Shown: positions 52,259 to 64,000, numbered from the stretch's first letter. The stretch is DNA of 64,000 nt from Micromonospora purpureochromogenes (GCF_900091515.1 NZ_LT607410.1:3348001-3412000); one strand, 5' to 3'. The notes: a model not told the origin generated them from the letters alone. Program-made: numbers and translations.

Positions 52259-53626
52259 TCAGGGGCACGCGGAGTAGAGGCGACGGGTGCCCACGCCGGC
52301 GACGTACGCGGCCCGGTCGCTGAACCGGCAGCCGAAGTCCGCCGCCGCGACCGTCTTCGGGTCGGCGACCGCGTCACCGCCGGGGCGGGTACCGGTGCGT
52401 ACCCAGGACACCAGGTCTTCCCAGGCGGCGCCGGCCTCGGTCGGGGTGAACTCGCAGTGCTGGCTGGCCCGGATGGCCCGCTGTACGACCAGCCGGCTGC
52501 GGCCGTGCCACGCCGCGTCCCGGGCGTACGCCTGCTCCATCGAGAACGGCACGAACAGGTCACCCAGGTCGTGCAGGCTGAGCACCGGGGCGGTGGGCCG
52601 CCCGGCGATCCGCGGCACCTCGGTCAGCGTGGGGGAGAGCCGCTGCCGGACGTTCTCCGGCGCGACCCGCTGGACGGCGGCGTTGACGTCCACCGGCGTG
52701 TTCGGGGTGTAGCGGGTGAGCAGGTTGGTGGCGAGCTGCCCCGGCCGCTGGGCGGGGGAGTCGCCGCCGTTGGTGGTGCTGATTCCGAAGAGGAAGTCCT
52801 TCCAGACCGCGAAGGCCCGGTCAGCGCCCGGACGCGGGCCGCCGGAACGGTTGATGACGATCTCCCGGAACTGCTTGCCACGCTCGTTGGTGGTGTCCGG
52901 CCCGGTCGGGGTGAGCCCGGCGAGGCCGAGCGCCACCTGGATCCGCGGCACCGCGTTGGTCAGGTAGTCCGCCGGCGTGGGGTAGGCGGGCACCCCGGCG
53001 AGGGCCTGGGCGACCAGGTTGTAGTCGAGGAAGAAGTCGAGCAACTGGTGGTCGCCCAGGACGCCGCACATCGGCAGCGCCCCGTCGTAGTAGCCGGGGT
53101 ACTGCTCCAGGGAGCGGCCGATGATGTAGCCGCCCATCGACACCCCGGTCAGGTACGTCCGGTGTGGGCGCCGCACGGTGCCGGCGAAGAGGTCGGCCAG
53201 CTCCCGGGTGCTGACCACACCGGAGCGGATGTCGAAGCCGTTGGTGGTGTACGACGACGCCGCCCAGGCGTACCCCTGGTCCAGCAGGCGTTGCCGCAGG
53301 CCGTAGTTGGGGGTCTCCGGGGAGAGCACGGTGGTCTGGCCCCGGTAGCCGTGCGCCCACATCACCAGCTCGCCGTTCCACGCCGGCGGGATCTCGATGA
53401 TGTAGCCGGCGTGCCGGTGCACGCCCTGCCGGACGGTCGACGGGGTGCCCCGCACGTCGAGCGGCGCGAGCGGCGGATTGCTGATGGTGTAGCCGGGCAG
53501 CGGCTGCGAGCCGTCGTCGCCGGGATCGGCGGCGGCGGGCGCCGCGCCGGCCAGCCCGACGGTCAGGGCGAGGGTGGCGCCGGCGGCGAGCAGGCGGCGG
53601 ACGAGTCGGGTGGATGAGGACAGCAT
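52259..53626 (-). CDS. Secreted alpha/beta-hydrolase
   Basis: A 455-residue protein with a signal peptide (cleavage near APAAADP, residue 34). The hydrolase fold shows the nucleophile elbow GVSMGG near residue 165, a probable acid in LHDLGDLF and a His in ASQHCEF near the C-terminus. The body between is large and helical, resembling secreted tannase/feruloyl-esterase-like or prolyl-peptidase-like hydrolases; substrate unknown. Upstream are three operator-like palindromes with ACCG/CGGT arms. Confidence 0.82.
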   Translation of the reverse strand: MLSSSTRLVRRLLAAGATLALTVGLAGAAPAAADPGDDGSQPLPGYTISNPPLAPLDVRGTPSTVRQGVHRHAGYIIEIPPAWNGELVMWAHGYRGQTTVLSPETPNYGLRQRLLDQGYAWAASSYTTNGFDIRSGVVSTRELADLFAGTVRRPHRTYLTGVSMGGYIIGRSLEQYPGYYDGALPMCGVLGDHQLLDFFLDYNLVAQALAGVPAYPTPADYLTNAVPRIQVALGLAGLTPTGPDTTNERGKQFREIVINRSGGPRPGADRAFAVWKDFLFGISTTNGGDSPAQRPGQLATNLLTRYTPNTPVDVNAAVQRVAPENVRQRLSPTLTEVPRIAGRPTAPVLSLHDLGDLFVPFSMEQAYARDAAWHGRSRLVVQRAIRASQHCEFTPTEAGAAWEDLVSWVRTGTRPGGDAVADPKTVAAADFGCRFSDRAAYVAGVGTRRLYSACP

Positions 53627-53684
53627 CGATGCTCCCCCGGGGACGGTGCCGCCCGAGTGCGCGGGCGGCCAGGCGGGACGGTGC

Positions 53685-53783
53685 CTACCGGCCGGTAGCG
53701 TCCTGAAGCTAGGCCCCGCCGTCGAGCGCTGTCAATGCCCTCCTGACCGAACGGTCAGCCGACACCGACTGACCGCCCGGTCA
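53685..53783. promoter_or_regulatory. Three TetR-type palindromes upstream of the hydrolase
   Basis: CTACCGGCCGGTAG (53685-53698), TGACCGAACGGTCA (53744-53757) and TGACCGCCCGGTCA (53770-53783): all perfect 14-bp or arm-perfect dyads sharing ACCG-NN-CGGT. The last two are 26 bp apart. They lie 59-157 bp upstream of the hydrolase start (53626) and beyond the 3' end of gdhA, so they most likely control the hydrolase. No TetR gene is adjacent. Confidence 0.65.
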
Positions 53784-53796
53784 GGGGCGACCCGGC

Positions 53797-56759
<2,963 letters not shown>

Positions 56760-56777
56760 CCCACCCGAACGATCAAC

Positions 56778-56812
56778 GCTGACCGGCACCCCCGAGCGGG
56801 GTGCCGGCCAGC
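56778..56812 (+). terminator. Terminator of module copy 2
   Basis: GCTGACCGGCACCCC, loop CGAGC, GGGGTGCCGGCCAGC: a 15-bp stem with one A/C mismatch compared with the perfect hairpin of copy 1. Confidence 0.88.
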
Positions 56813-56836
56813 GGCATGTCCGCCCGGAAACCACCC

Positions 56837-56899
56837 CGTTGATCATGAGGTTGGCAGCGGTGGAGGAGATCAACGCCGCCGCCAACCTCATGATCAACG
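56837..56899. repeat. 19-bp inverted repeat (REP/MITE-like)
   Basis: Perfect 19-bp arms, CGTTGATCATGAGGTTGGC (56837-56855) and its complement (56881-56899), around 25 bases. The arms are much more AT-rich than the local DNA. It stands 25 bp after the terminator of copy 2. It resembles dispersed extragenic palindromes rather than a terminator. Confidence 0.8.
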
Positions 56900-57099
56900 A
56901 GGAGAAGGGTGGGTGGGTTCGGGGCGGTGGGGGCCGCGCGGCGCTCGCTCAGGACGGGGGTGTGGCCCGCCGTGACCGGCGTAGGGATCAAGCCTGACCG
57001 CCCGGAGCCGGGCACGGCGGGCCACAACCCACGGACCGGAACAACCAGTGGCACGCGTCACGAAGGCAGAAGGAAGACCCGGAGCGGGTAGCCTGTTGA

Positions 57100-57260
57100 G
57101 TCAGGTGTCGGTGTGTCCAGTGTCCCCGGGCCTCACCTAAATTGCCTTCGCGGAATACCGTTCGGCTGGAGCCGCGTCGTGCCACTCGCCGAGAGGCGAC
57201 CTGCACACCGACACCCCAGCGCCGCCCCCGACCCACCAGGGCCGGGGGCGGCGCTGTTTC
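57100..57260 (+). ncRNA. Candidate structured small RNA with its own promoter and terminator
   Basis: TAGCCT (57089-57094) is a possible -10. From about 57101 the 5' segment GGTGTCGGTGTG (57104-57115) pairs perfectly with CACACCGACACC (57204-57215). Inside lies TCGCC-GAGA-GGCGA, a stem with a GNRA loop, and CGGC-TGGA-GCCG. A 13-bp terminator stem (57218-57230 with 57243-57255) and GTTTC follow. The roughly 155-base layout resembles a stand-alone RNA of 6S-like shape, or an attenuating leader for the gene at 57288. No known family was recognised. Confidence 0.55.
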
Positions 57261-57287
57261 CTACGCCTCGAGCGGCAGAATCACCGG

Positions 57288-57695
57288 GTGGACTGGTCCG
57301 AGACGACCGGGGTGGTCGTACTGCCCAGCGGCGCGACCGTGCGCGGTCGCCGCGTCGGCGATCCCGCCTCGCCCGCCGACTTCGCCCTGCTCCTGGCTCC
57401 GGGCCCGGCGCCGGTCTGGCCACACCGGCGGATCCGGTGGCCCGACTTCTGGTTGCCGCTCGACCGCGCCGACGCCCTCGACGCGCTGGCCGAGGCCCTG
57501 CGCCGGGCGCACGACGGCGCACGGGTCGAGGTGGCGTGTCGGGGCGGTGTCGGCCGGACCGGGACGGCACTGGCCGCCCTGGCGATTCTGGACGGCCTCC
57601 CGCCGGACCGGGCGGTGGGCTGGGTACGCGAGCGGTACCACCCGCGGGCGGTGGAGACGCCCTGGCAGCGGCGCTGGCTGCGCCGGATCGGGTGA
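57288..57695 (+). CDS. Protein-tyrosine-phosphatase-like protein
   Basis: A 135-residue small phosphatase-fold protein. VACRGGVGRTGTALAALAIL near residue 83 fits the Cx5R(S/T) P-loop of cysteine phosphatases (C-RGGVG-R-T). WPDFWLPLD upstream would carry the general-acid Asp. Family members are mostly uncharacterised and may act on proteins or nucleotides. GTG 57288 is the start. It follows the candidate RNA and its terminator by about 30 bases. Confidence 0.8.
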   Translation: MDWSETTGVVVLPSGATVRGRRVGDPASPADFALLLAPGPAPVWPHRRIRWPDFWLPLDRADALDALAEALRRAHDGARVEVACRGGVGRTGTALAALAILDGLPPDRAVGWVRERYHPRAVETPWQRRWLRRIG

Positions 57696-57882
57696 CGTCG
57701 GCGCGTGACCCGGTGGGCGGTGCACCGGCTGTGGTACTGGTTACCTCAGCGGTTCCCGCAGCTCAGGGCGGGTATCACCCCGGCCACGATGATCAGCCGC
57801 GCCGCCGGTCGGCGCGGCACCGGGCCGGCGGCCGGCGGCGGTCGCCGTCCCCGGTCGCTCTCCACGCAAGGCAGGTACCACC

Positions 57883-58116
57883 ATGGCCGCAGCCGACCCC
57901 CACTACCGCGGTACGCACCGCCGCCCGCTGCCCACCCCCGGCCACCTCGGACGGGTCGCCCTCTCGCTGGCCGTGCTCAGCGTGCTGGCGACGCTCTTCC
58001 TGGACGTCTTCCTGGTGACCGCCGCGCTGTCCATGCTGATGGTCGGCCCGGTGGTGCTGGTCGTGCAGCGGTGGCGGGACCGCGCCGGCGCCGAGGAGCC
58101 GGCGACCACCGGCTGA
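57883..58116 (+). pseudogene. Truncated copy of the N-terminus of the GT2 protein
   Basis: A 77-codon frame whose product (MAAADPHYRGTHRRPLPTPG, then LFLDVFLVTAALSMLMV) matches the GT2 part of the gene at 58508 from its internal Met at 58922 (MAAPATRPGYRGAHRRPLST, LFLDVFVLVVSLFMLVV). The leader AAGGCAGGTA before both ATGs is also shared. It ends where the GT2 gene continues, so it is a remnant, though it could still encode a two-helix membrane peptide. The remnant of uvrA at 58133 follows. Confidence 0.65.
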
Positions 58117-58132
58117 GCCGTACGGCCGCAGC

Positions 58133-58176
58133 GCTACCGGGAGACGTACCCGCGCACGTGGCGGGCCGTGCGGGTG
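58133..58176 (-). pseudogene. Remnant of the 3' end of the uvrA-like gene
   Basis: 44 bases identical at 40 positions to 63102-63145, the end of the UvrA-like gene. The minus strand reads TRTARHVRGYVSR then stop, against TRTARHLREYVSR then stop in the intact gene. Upstream coding sequence is missing. The rest of the gap, 58177-58507, shows no gene or repeat and probably carries the promoter of the following operon. Confidence 0.75.
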
Positions 58177-58507
58177 CTGGCGCCGGGCCCGACCCCCGGC
58201 TTGGTCCGGTGGCCCGACCGGGCCAACCGACCGAGCCACTCGATCCGCGATCAGCGCCGGGAGCGCTGCCGTCGTTACGCCTCCAGCCCCCGCCTGTGGT
58301 CCTTTTCATGCCGATGGTTCGCCCAGCCCAACACGGGTAGGAGAGCGGCCCTGACCCGTTGGGGACCGACCTCCCACCGGGTCGCACCGTGTCGCGGCGT
58401 TGACGCCCGGCCGGTGCGGGCGGGCCCGTCCCGCCGCCGTGGCAGCGTGGCCCCGGACCCTCCCCCCGGCCCGCCGAACCGGTGCGCCGGCGTACTGAGA
58501 GGACACT

Positions 58508-60439
58508 GTGCGTACCGTCATCGGACTGGCCCGTCGGCGTGAGCCTTGGCTCTTCCTGACCATCGGCGCCGCCGTGGCGGTCGTCGGCCACATCGTGCTG
58601 CACCTGCTGATCGGGCGTGGGGTGGATCCCGCGGTCGCCAACGCCGTGCAACTCGTGCTCACCTTGCAGCTCAGCTTCGTCGCACACGACCGGCTCACCT
58701 GGCGGCGGCGGACTCTCGGCCGGCCCGCCGGACGGACCCGCCGGTGGTGGCGGTTCCAGACGGCACGGGGCGCCAGCGCCCTGCTCAGCCTGGTCGCCTT
58801 CCCGTTCATCGCGCCGGTCACCGGCACGACCGCCGCGTACTGGGGCCTGCTGGCCGCGGGCACGGTCGTCAACTACTGCTCCGACCATTTCTGGTCGTTC
58901 TCCCACAAGGCAGGTAACCCGATGGCCGCACCGGCTACCCGCCCCGGCTACCGGGGCGCGCACCGCCGTCCGCTGTCGACCGCGTGGCGACTCGCACGGC
59001 TGGCCGGGGCGCTGGCCGTGCTCTGCGTCCCGGCCGTCCTCTTCCTCGACGTCTTCGTGCTCGTCGTCTCGCTGTTCATGCTGGTGGTCGCGGTCACCAC
59101 CCTCGCCTTCCAGCTGTACAAGTGGTGGCTGCCCGAGCACAACGACCCCGACCGGTACGGCCAGCCCGACGATCCCCGGCTGCCCGGCGTGATCCTGGTG
59201 CCGATGCGGCACGAGGAGGCCGTCGCCGGGCACACCCTGGAACGGCTGGCCAACCTGGACCACCCGGACTACTGGGTGGTGCCGATCATCGATCACCCCG
59301 ACGATCCGGGCACCGCGGCGATCGCGCACGCCACCGCCGCCCGGTACCCGGGGCGGGTGCTGGTGGCGCCGTACCCGGAGGACACCGACGTGCACAACAA
59401 GCCGATCGGGCTCAACGCCGCGGTGCGCGAGCTGACCCGGCTCGGCGTGCGGTACGAGTGGATCGGCATCGCCGATGCCGAGGACCTGTTCCATCCCGGA
59501 CTGTTGCGGATGGTCGACTACCGGTTCCGCCGCACCGGCGCCGGGATCGTGCAGTGCGGGGTGCAGCTGATGAACTTCAGCGCCGACCCGCGCACCCTGC
59601 CGCTGCCGGCGGGGCGGCTGCCCCGGCTGCGCCGCTGGTGGCGGGCGAACAGCTCCGGCTGGTGGCGGGCGGCCAACGTGCTGGAGTACTACAAGTGGTT
59701 CCAGTCCCGGTTGAAGTTGCAGGCCGCGACGAAGGTCATGCCGTTGGGCGGCAACACCGTCTTCTTCCGGCGGGAGTTCCTGGAGGCGCTGCGCAAGCGG
59801 TACGGGGCGTACTGGGACGAGGACTGCCTCACCGAGGACTGCAAGATCGGCATGGTGGCCTCGGTGCTGGGCTACCACGTCGACGTCGTCTACATCGACG
59901 ACATGGTCACCCGGGAGGAGACGCCGGACACGCTGCGCGGCCTGGTCCGCCAGCGGGTGCGCTGGATGCAGGGCTTCATCCAGGTCTTCGCCGAGCGGGA
60001 GTGGCTGGCCCTGCCCCGGCTGTGGCAGCGGATCCTCGCCGTCTACGTGCTCGGCTTCCAGTTCTTCCAGGCCTTCTCGGTGGTCTTCGCGCCGGTCGCG
60101 CTGGCCCTGGCGCTGACCCACAAGTCGCCGATCGTGGTGGCGTTGCTGGCCAGCGTCCCGCTCGGCGTCAGCCTGCTCACCATCGCCCTGGACGTGCTGA
60201 TGCTGCACCAGTTCGGGCGCACCTTCGGGCAGAAGGTGCGGCTGCGCGACCACCTCGGGGTGGTCCTCGGCGGCTACCCGTACCAGGTGGTCCTCTCGGT
60301 GGCCGGGGTGTGGGCGCTGCTGCGGCACGTCTCGGGGCGTACCAACTGGGTGAAGACCGCGCACAGCGGCGCGCACCTGGGCGCGGAGCCCGCGGGCGAC
60401 GGCGGCCGGGTCCCGGCGACGGCGGGGGTGGGCGCGTGA
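58508..60439 (+). CDS. GtrA-like domain fused to a processive GT2 glycosyltransferase
   Basis: A 643-residue membrane protein. The first 135 residues have four helices and the motif NYCSDHFWSFSHK of GtrA-type flippase-like domains. From Met139 a GT2 synthase follows: one or two helices, a cytoplasmic domain with DHPDDPGT, DAEDLFHPG, EDCLTEDCKIG (metal and acceptor Asp) and RQRVRW (QxxRW), then about four helices. QxxRW marks processive beta-glycan synthases such as cellulose synthase-like CslA. GTG 58508 follows GAGAGGA. An internal ATG (58922) may be a second start. Coupled (GTGA) to the next gene. Confidence 0.87.
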   Translation: MRTVIGLARRREPWLFLTIGAAVAVVGHIVLHLLIGRGVDPAVANAVQLVLTLQLSFVAHDRLTWRRRTLGRPAGRTRRWWRFQTARGASALLSLVAFPFIAPVTGTTAAYWGLLAAGTVVNYCSDHFWSFSHKAGNPMAAPATRPGYRGAHRRPLSTAWRLARLAGALAVLCVPAVLFLDVFVLVVSLFMLVVAVTTLAFQLYKWWLPEHNDPDRYGQPDDPRLPGVILVPMRHEEAVAGHTLERLANLDHPDYWVVPIIDHPDDPGTAAIAHATAARYPGRVLVAPYPEDTDVHNKPIGLNAAVRELTRLGVRYEWIGIADAEDLFHPGLLRMVDYRFRRTGAGIVQCGVQLMNFSADPRTLPLPAGRLPRLRRWWRANSSGWWRAANVLEYYKWFQSRLKLQAATKVMPLGGNTVFFRREFLEALRKRYGAYWDEDCLTEDCKIGMVASVLGYHVDVVYIDDMVTREETPDTLRGLVRQRVRWMQGFIQVFAEREWLALPRLWQRILAVYVLGFQFFQAFSVVFAPVALALALTHKSPIVVALLASVPLGVSLLTIALDVLMLHQFGRTFGQKVRLRDHLGVVLGGYPYQVVLSVAGVWALLRHVSGRTNWVKTAHSGAHLGAEPAGDGGRVPATAGVGA

Positions 60440-62064
60440 CCAGGACGCTCGAGGCCACCACCCTCGACCTGCGCGACGTCGCCGACATCGACCGGGCGTT
60501 GCCGCCGCACCGGCGGGCCCGCGTCGGCCTGCAGGTGTGGGCGGCCCGGCACGGTCGCAGCATGGCCCTGCTGGTCCCGCTGCTCGCGCTGCTCGGGACG
60601 GTGCACGCCGTCGGCATGTCCCGCTTTCCCGGGTACGTCGACGACCCCGGTACCTACCTGTCACAGGCGTGGGCGCTGCGGTACCAGGGGGAGCTGTCCC
60701 CCTACTCGTACTTCTACGACCACGCCCCGGCCGGCTGGATCCAGATCGCCGCGTGGGCGGCGCTGACCAACGGGTTCGACCGGTACGACTCGGCGATCGC
60801 CTTCGGCAACGAGTGCATGCTGATCGCCCGGCTGGTCAGCGCCGGGCTCCTCTACGTGCTCGGCCGGCGGCTCGGCTTCGGCCGGATCGCCGCGTCGGTG
60901 GCCGTGCTGCTCTTCGGTCTCTCCCCGCTGGCCGTGGTCTACGGCCGGTGGACGTTCCTCGACAACCTGGTCACCCCGTGGCTGCTGCTGGCGTTCGTGC
61001 TGGCGTACTCGCCCCGGCGGAGCATCGCCGCCGGTATCGGCGCCGGGCTGGCCTTCGCGATGGCCGCGCTGACCAAGGAGACCAGCCTGCTGCTGCTGCC
61101 CGCGTTCGGCTGGGCGATGCTGCAGAACGTGGACCGGCGCAACCGGGCGCAGGTGCTGGTCACCGCCGGCTTCGCCGGGTTCCTGCTGATGGCGATGTAC
61201 CCGCTGTTCGCCTTGTTCAAGGGCGAGCTGTTCGAGGGGCCGGGCCACAACAGCCTGCTCGGCACCGCCATGTGGCAGCTCGACGGCCGGGAGTCCAGCG
61301 GCTCGGTGCTGGAGGCGGGCAGCGCCACCTCCCAGCAGGTGCAGAACTGGCTCCAGTACGACCACTCGCTGCCGCTGCTCGGACTGGCCGCGCTCCCGCT
61401 GGCCCTGCTGGTGCGCCGGCTGCGCCCGGCGGCTCTCGCCCTGGCCATCGGCTGGCTGGTGCTGGTCCGCGGCGGCTACGTGCCGTTCATGCACGTGATC
61501 AACCTGCTGCCGTGGAGCGCCCTGCTGGTGGCCGGGGTGCTCGCCGCCCTGGCCGGCACACCGGGCCTGGTGCCGACCGGGTGGCTGCGCCGGCGGGCGC
61601 CGCAGGGCTTCGGGTACGGCTTCCGCGTCACCCTGGCCGCCCTGCTGGTGCTCGGGCTGGCCGGCGTGGCGGCCGTCTCCTGGGCGCCGGAGCTGCGCCG
61701 GATGATGACCGTCACCGAGGAGCAGCCGCTGCGCTCGGCCACGAAGTGGGTGGCCCGCAACGTGCCACGCGACAAGACCGTGGTCGTGCACGACGCGATC
61801 TGGACGGACCTGGTGCACCACTACGGCTTCGACCCCCGGCCGGTGATCGTCTACAAGCTGGACACCGACCCCGCGGTGCAGCGCGGCATCACGCGGATCG
61901 ACTACCTGGTGGTGCCGGACTGGTACTACCGCACCGGCGACGCGGCCGAGAAGTACCCGACCCTGATGGAGGCCCGCAAGCACGCCGTACCGGTGGCCAG
62001 CTTCGGCACCGGCGACGACCGGGTACGCGTGTTCCGGGTCAGCGAGCACTGGGAGCTGTCGTGA
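60436..62064 (+). CDS. GT39/ArnT-like membrane glycosyltransferase
   Basis: A 542-residue protein with about eleven membrane helices. YVDDPGTYLSQAWAL near residue 65 carries the two Asp typical of the first extracellular loop of GT-C enzymes; YGRWTFLDNLVTPWLLL and ALTKETSLLLLPAF follow the PMT/ArnT pattern. The C-terminal 120 residues form an outer domain. It would move sugars from polyprenyl phosphate on the outer face. GTG 60436 overlaps the GT2 stop and its own stop overlaps the GH6 start, so the three are tightly coupled. Confidence 0.82.
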   Translation: MTRTLEATTLDLRDVADIDRALPPHRRARVGLQVWAARHGRSMALLVPLLALLGTVHAVGMSRFPGYVDDPGTYLSQAWALRYQGELSPYSYFYDHAPAGWIQIAAWAALTNGFDRYDSAIAFGNECMLIARLVSAGLLYVLGRRLGFGRIAASVAVLLFGLSPLAVVYGRWTFLDNLVTPWLLLAFVLAYSPRRSIAAGIGAGLAFAMAALTKETSLLLLPAFGWAMLQNVDRRNRAQVLVTAGFAGFLLMAMYPLFALFKGELFEGPGHNSLLGTAMWQLDGRESSGSVLEAGSATSQQVQNWLQYDHSLPLLGLAALPLALLVRRLRPAALALAIGWLVLVRGGYVPFMHVINLLPWSALLVAGVLAALAGTPGLVPTGWLRRRAPQGFGYGFRVTLAALLVLGLAGVAAVSWAPELRRMMTVTEEQPLRSATKWVARNVPRDKTVVVHDAIWTDLVHHYGFDPRPVIVYKLDTDPAVQRGITRIDYLVVPDWYYRTGDAAEKYPTLMEARKHAVPVASFGTGDDRVRVFRVSEHWELS

Positions 62065-63098
62065 CCCGCCGCCGTCGGCTCACCCCGACCCTCGTCCTGG
62101 CGCTGGTCGCCGTCCTGGCCGCGGCCTGCGCCCACCGGCCCGACACCACGCTGCGCCCCGACCCGCCCACGCTGACGTACGCGCTGCCCAAGCAGCCGTT
62201 CCGGGGCGCCACCCTGTACGTCGACCGGAACACCGCGGCGGCCCGTTGGCAGGCCGCCCACGGGGCGGACTGGCTCACCCCGATCACCGACCGGCCACAG
62301 GCCCGCTGGGTCAACGACCCCCGCGACGTGGCGCCGGTCGCGGCGCTGGCCGCCCGGGCCCGGCAACGTGACGAGCTGCCGGTGGTGGTGGCGTACTGGA
62401 TCCCCAACCGGGGGTGCGCCAACTTCCGCGAGGGGGCCCCGGACGCGAAGGCGTACCAGGACTACATCGGCAAGCTGATCGCGGCGCTGGGGCGTACCCG
62501 GTCGGTGGTGGTGATGGAGCCCGACGGGATCGCCGCGGACTGCTTCGACGCCACCCGCGGCGCGCTGCTCACCGAGGCCACCAGGCGGCTGGCCGCCGCC
62601 GGACACGCCGTCTACCTCGACGCGGGGCACTCGAAGTGGCGCTCCACGGGTGAGACCGCGGAGCGGCTGCTCGCCGCCGGGATCACCTACGCCGAGGGCT
62701 TCGCGGTGAACGTGTCGAACCGGCAGAGCACGGCGGACAGCTACCGCTGGGGGCGGGAGCTGTCCGACCTGGTCGGCGGTCGGGAGTTCGTCATCGACAC
62801 CTCCCGCAACGGCGCCGGCCCGCCACCGGACGAGCCCGGTCGCGACGACGAGTGGTGCAACCCGCGACGGCAGGCCCTCGGCGAGGCGCCCGGACCGGTG
62901 ACGGGCCGGCCGGGGCTGGCCGCGTTGCTGTGGATCAAGGCGCCGGGCGAGTCCGACGGGGTGTGCGGCGGCGAGCGGACGTACCTGTTCACGCCCACCC
63001 AGGCCCGTACCCTGATCGCCGGGGCGACCTGGTTGCCGGCGGCCGACCGGGCGGCCGCGCGGGCCGCCCGGCCGGCGCCGGTCGTGGACCAGCGCTGA
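62061..63098 (+). CDS. GH6-family endoglucanase lipoprotein
   Basis: A 345-residue protein with a lipobox-like LAAACAHRP (Cys at about residue 23). The GH6 fold shows LYVDRNTAAARWQAAH, VVVAYWIPNRGCANFREG, VVMEPDGIA (catalytic acid Asp region), YLDAGHSKW and WIKAPGESDGVCGG (second Asp). GH6 enzymes cut beta-1,4-glucan by inversion. Placement after a processive GT2 recalls CslZ in the Streptomyces cslA-glxA-cslZ locus, where the glucanase edits the nascent glycan. GTG 62061 overlaps the previous stop. Confidence 0.87.
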   Translation: MTRRRRLTPTLVLALVAVLAAACAHRPDTTLRPDPPTLTYALPKQPFRGATLYVDRNTAAARWQAAHGADWLTPITDRPQARWVNDPRDVAPVAALAARARQRDELPVVVAYWIPNRGCANFREGAPDAKAYQDYIGKLIAALGRTRSVVVMEPDGIAADCFDATRGALLTEATRRLAAAGHAVYLDAGHSKWRSTGETAERLLAAGITYAEGFAVNVSNRQSTADSYRWGRELSDLVGGREFVIDTSRNGAGPPPDEPGRDDEWCNPRRQALGEAPGPVTGRPGLAALLWIKAPGESDGVCGGERTYLFTPTQARTLIAGATWLPAADRAAARAARPAPVVDQR

Positions 63099-63102
63099 CC
63101 GG

Positions 63103-64000
<898 letters not shown>

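Noticed and set aside
57127..57137. Iron box (IdeR/DtxR) in the candidate small RNA region
   Set aside because: Only a half-site (CACCTAA) is present, without the partner half.

Overview
The window is about 73% GC, uses GTG/ATG starts behind purine-rich ribosome sites and many stop/start overlaps, and carries actinobacterial gene families (SARP regulator, ergothioneine genes, ECF sigma factor, secreted lysozyme-fold proteins, NarL-type two-component systems). It most resembles a Micromonosporaceae chromosome (Micromonospora or a relative). No rRNA, tRNA, CRISPR array or intact insertion sequence was seen.

Left part (1-11.6 kb): the edge of an aromatic (type II) polyketide gene cluster. It holds a WrbA-like flavoprotein, a TetR regulator, a flavin-dependent monooxygenase, a complete acyl-CoA carboxylase split into AccDA, AccC and AccB, a bicovalent berberine-bridge-type oxidase, a SARP activator, an ActIII-type ketoreductase and two SnoaL-like proteins. 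No ketosynthase, chain-length factor or ACP lies in the window. Four promoter regions carry paired SARP-type heptamers at 11-bp spacing, so the cluster appears to be one regulon.

Middle (11.6-31.8 kb): a secreted GH43 glycosidase divergent from an ArsR regulator, a 54-bp tandem repeat, a P450/PEP-mutase-like pair, a VanY-like peptidase next to a class II glutamine amidotransferase, a PfkB kinase, a lipoprotein Ntn-hydrolase, LVIVD and DUF305 secreted proteins, a pentapeptide protein, a two-component system followed by a MacB-type ABC transporter, and a nucleotide-sugar dehydrogenase.

Centre-right (31.9-41.6 kb): a Ser/Thr kinase gene interrupted by a one-base frameshift, an ECF sigma factor with a membrane partner, the ergothioneine genes egtABCD (no egtE), and a yybP-ykoY manganese riboswitch ahead of a GDT1-family Mn exporter.

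Surface-polysaccharide region (41.6-49.1 kb): a CapD-type epimerase/dehydratase, a chain-length/tyrosine-kinase protein, a glycosyltransferase, a DUF4012 protein and an LPVTG-anchored protein.

Right part (49.2-64 kb): a duplicated module of leader, small secreted lysozyme-fold protein and terminator at 51.3-52.2 and 55.9-56.8 kb. Each copy is preceded by two ECF-sigma-like promoters with identical geometry. Between the copies lie an alpha/beta hydrolase, glutamate dehydrogenase and a MazG-like protein. Then come a candidate structured small RNA, a tyrosine-phosphatase-like protein, a decayed partial copy of the following locus, a putative exopolysaccharide operon (GtrA-GT2 fusion, GT39-like protein, GH6 glucanase) and the end of a UvrA-like gene.
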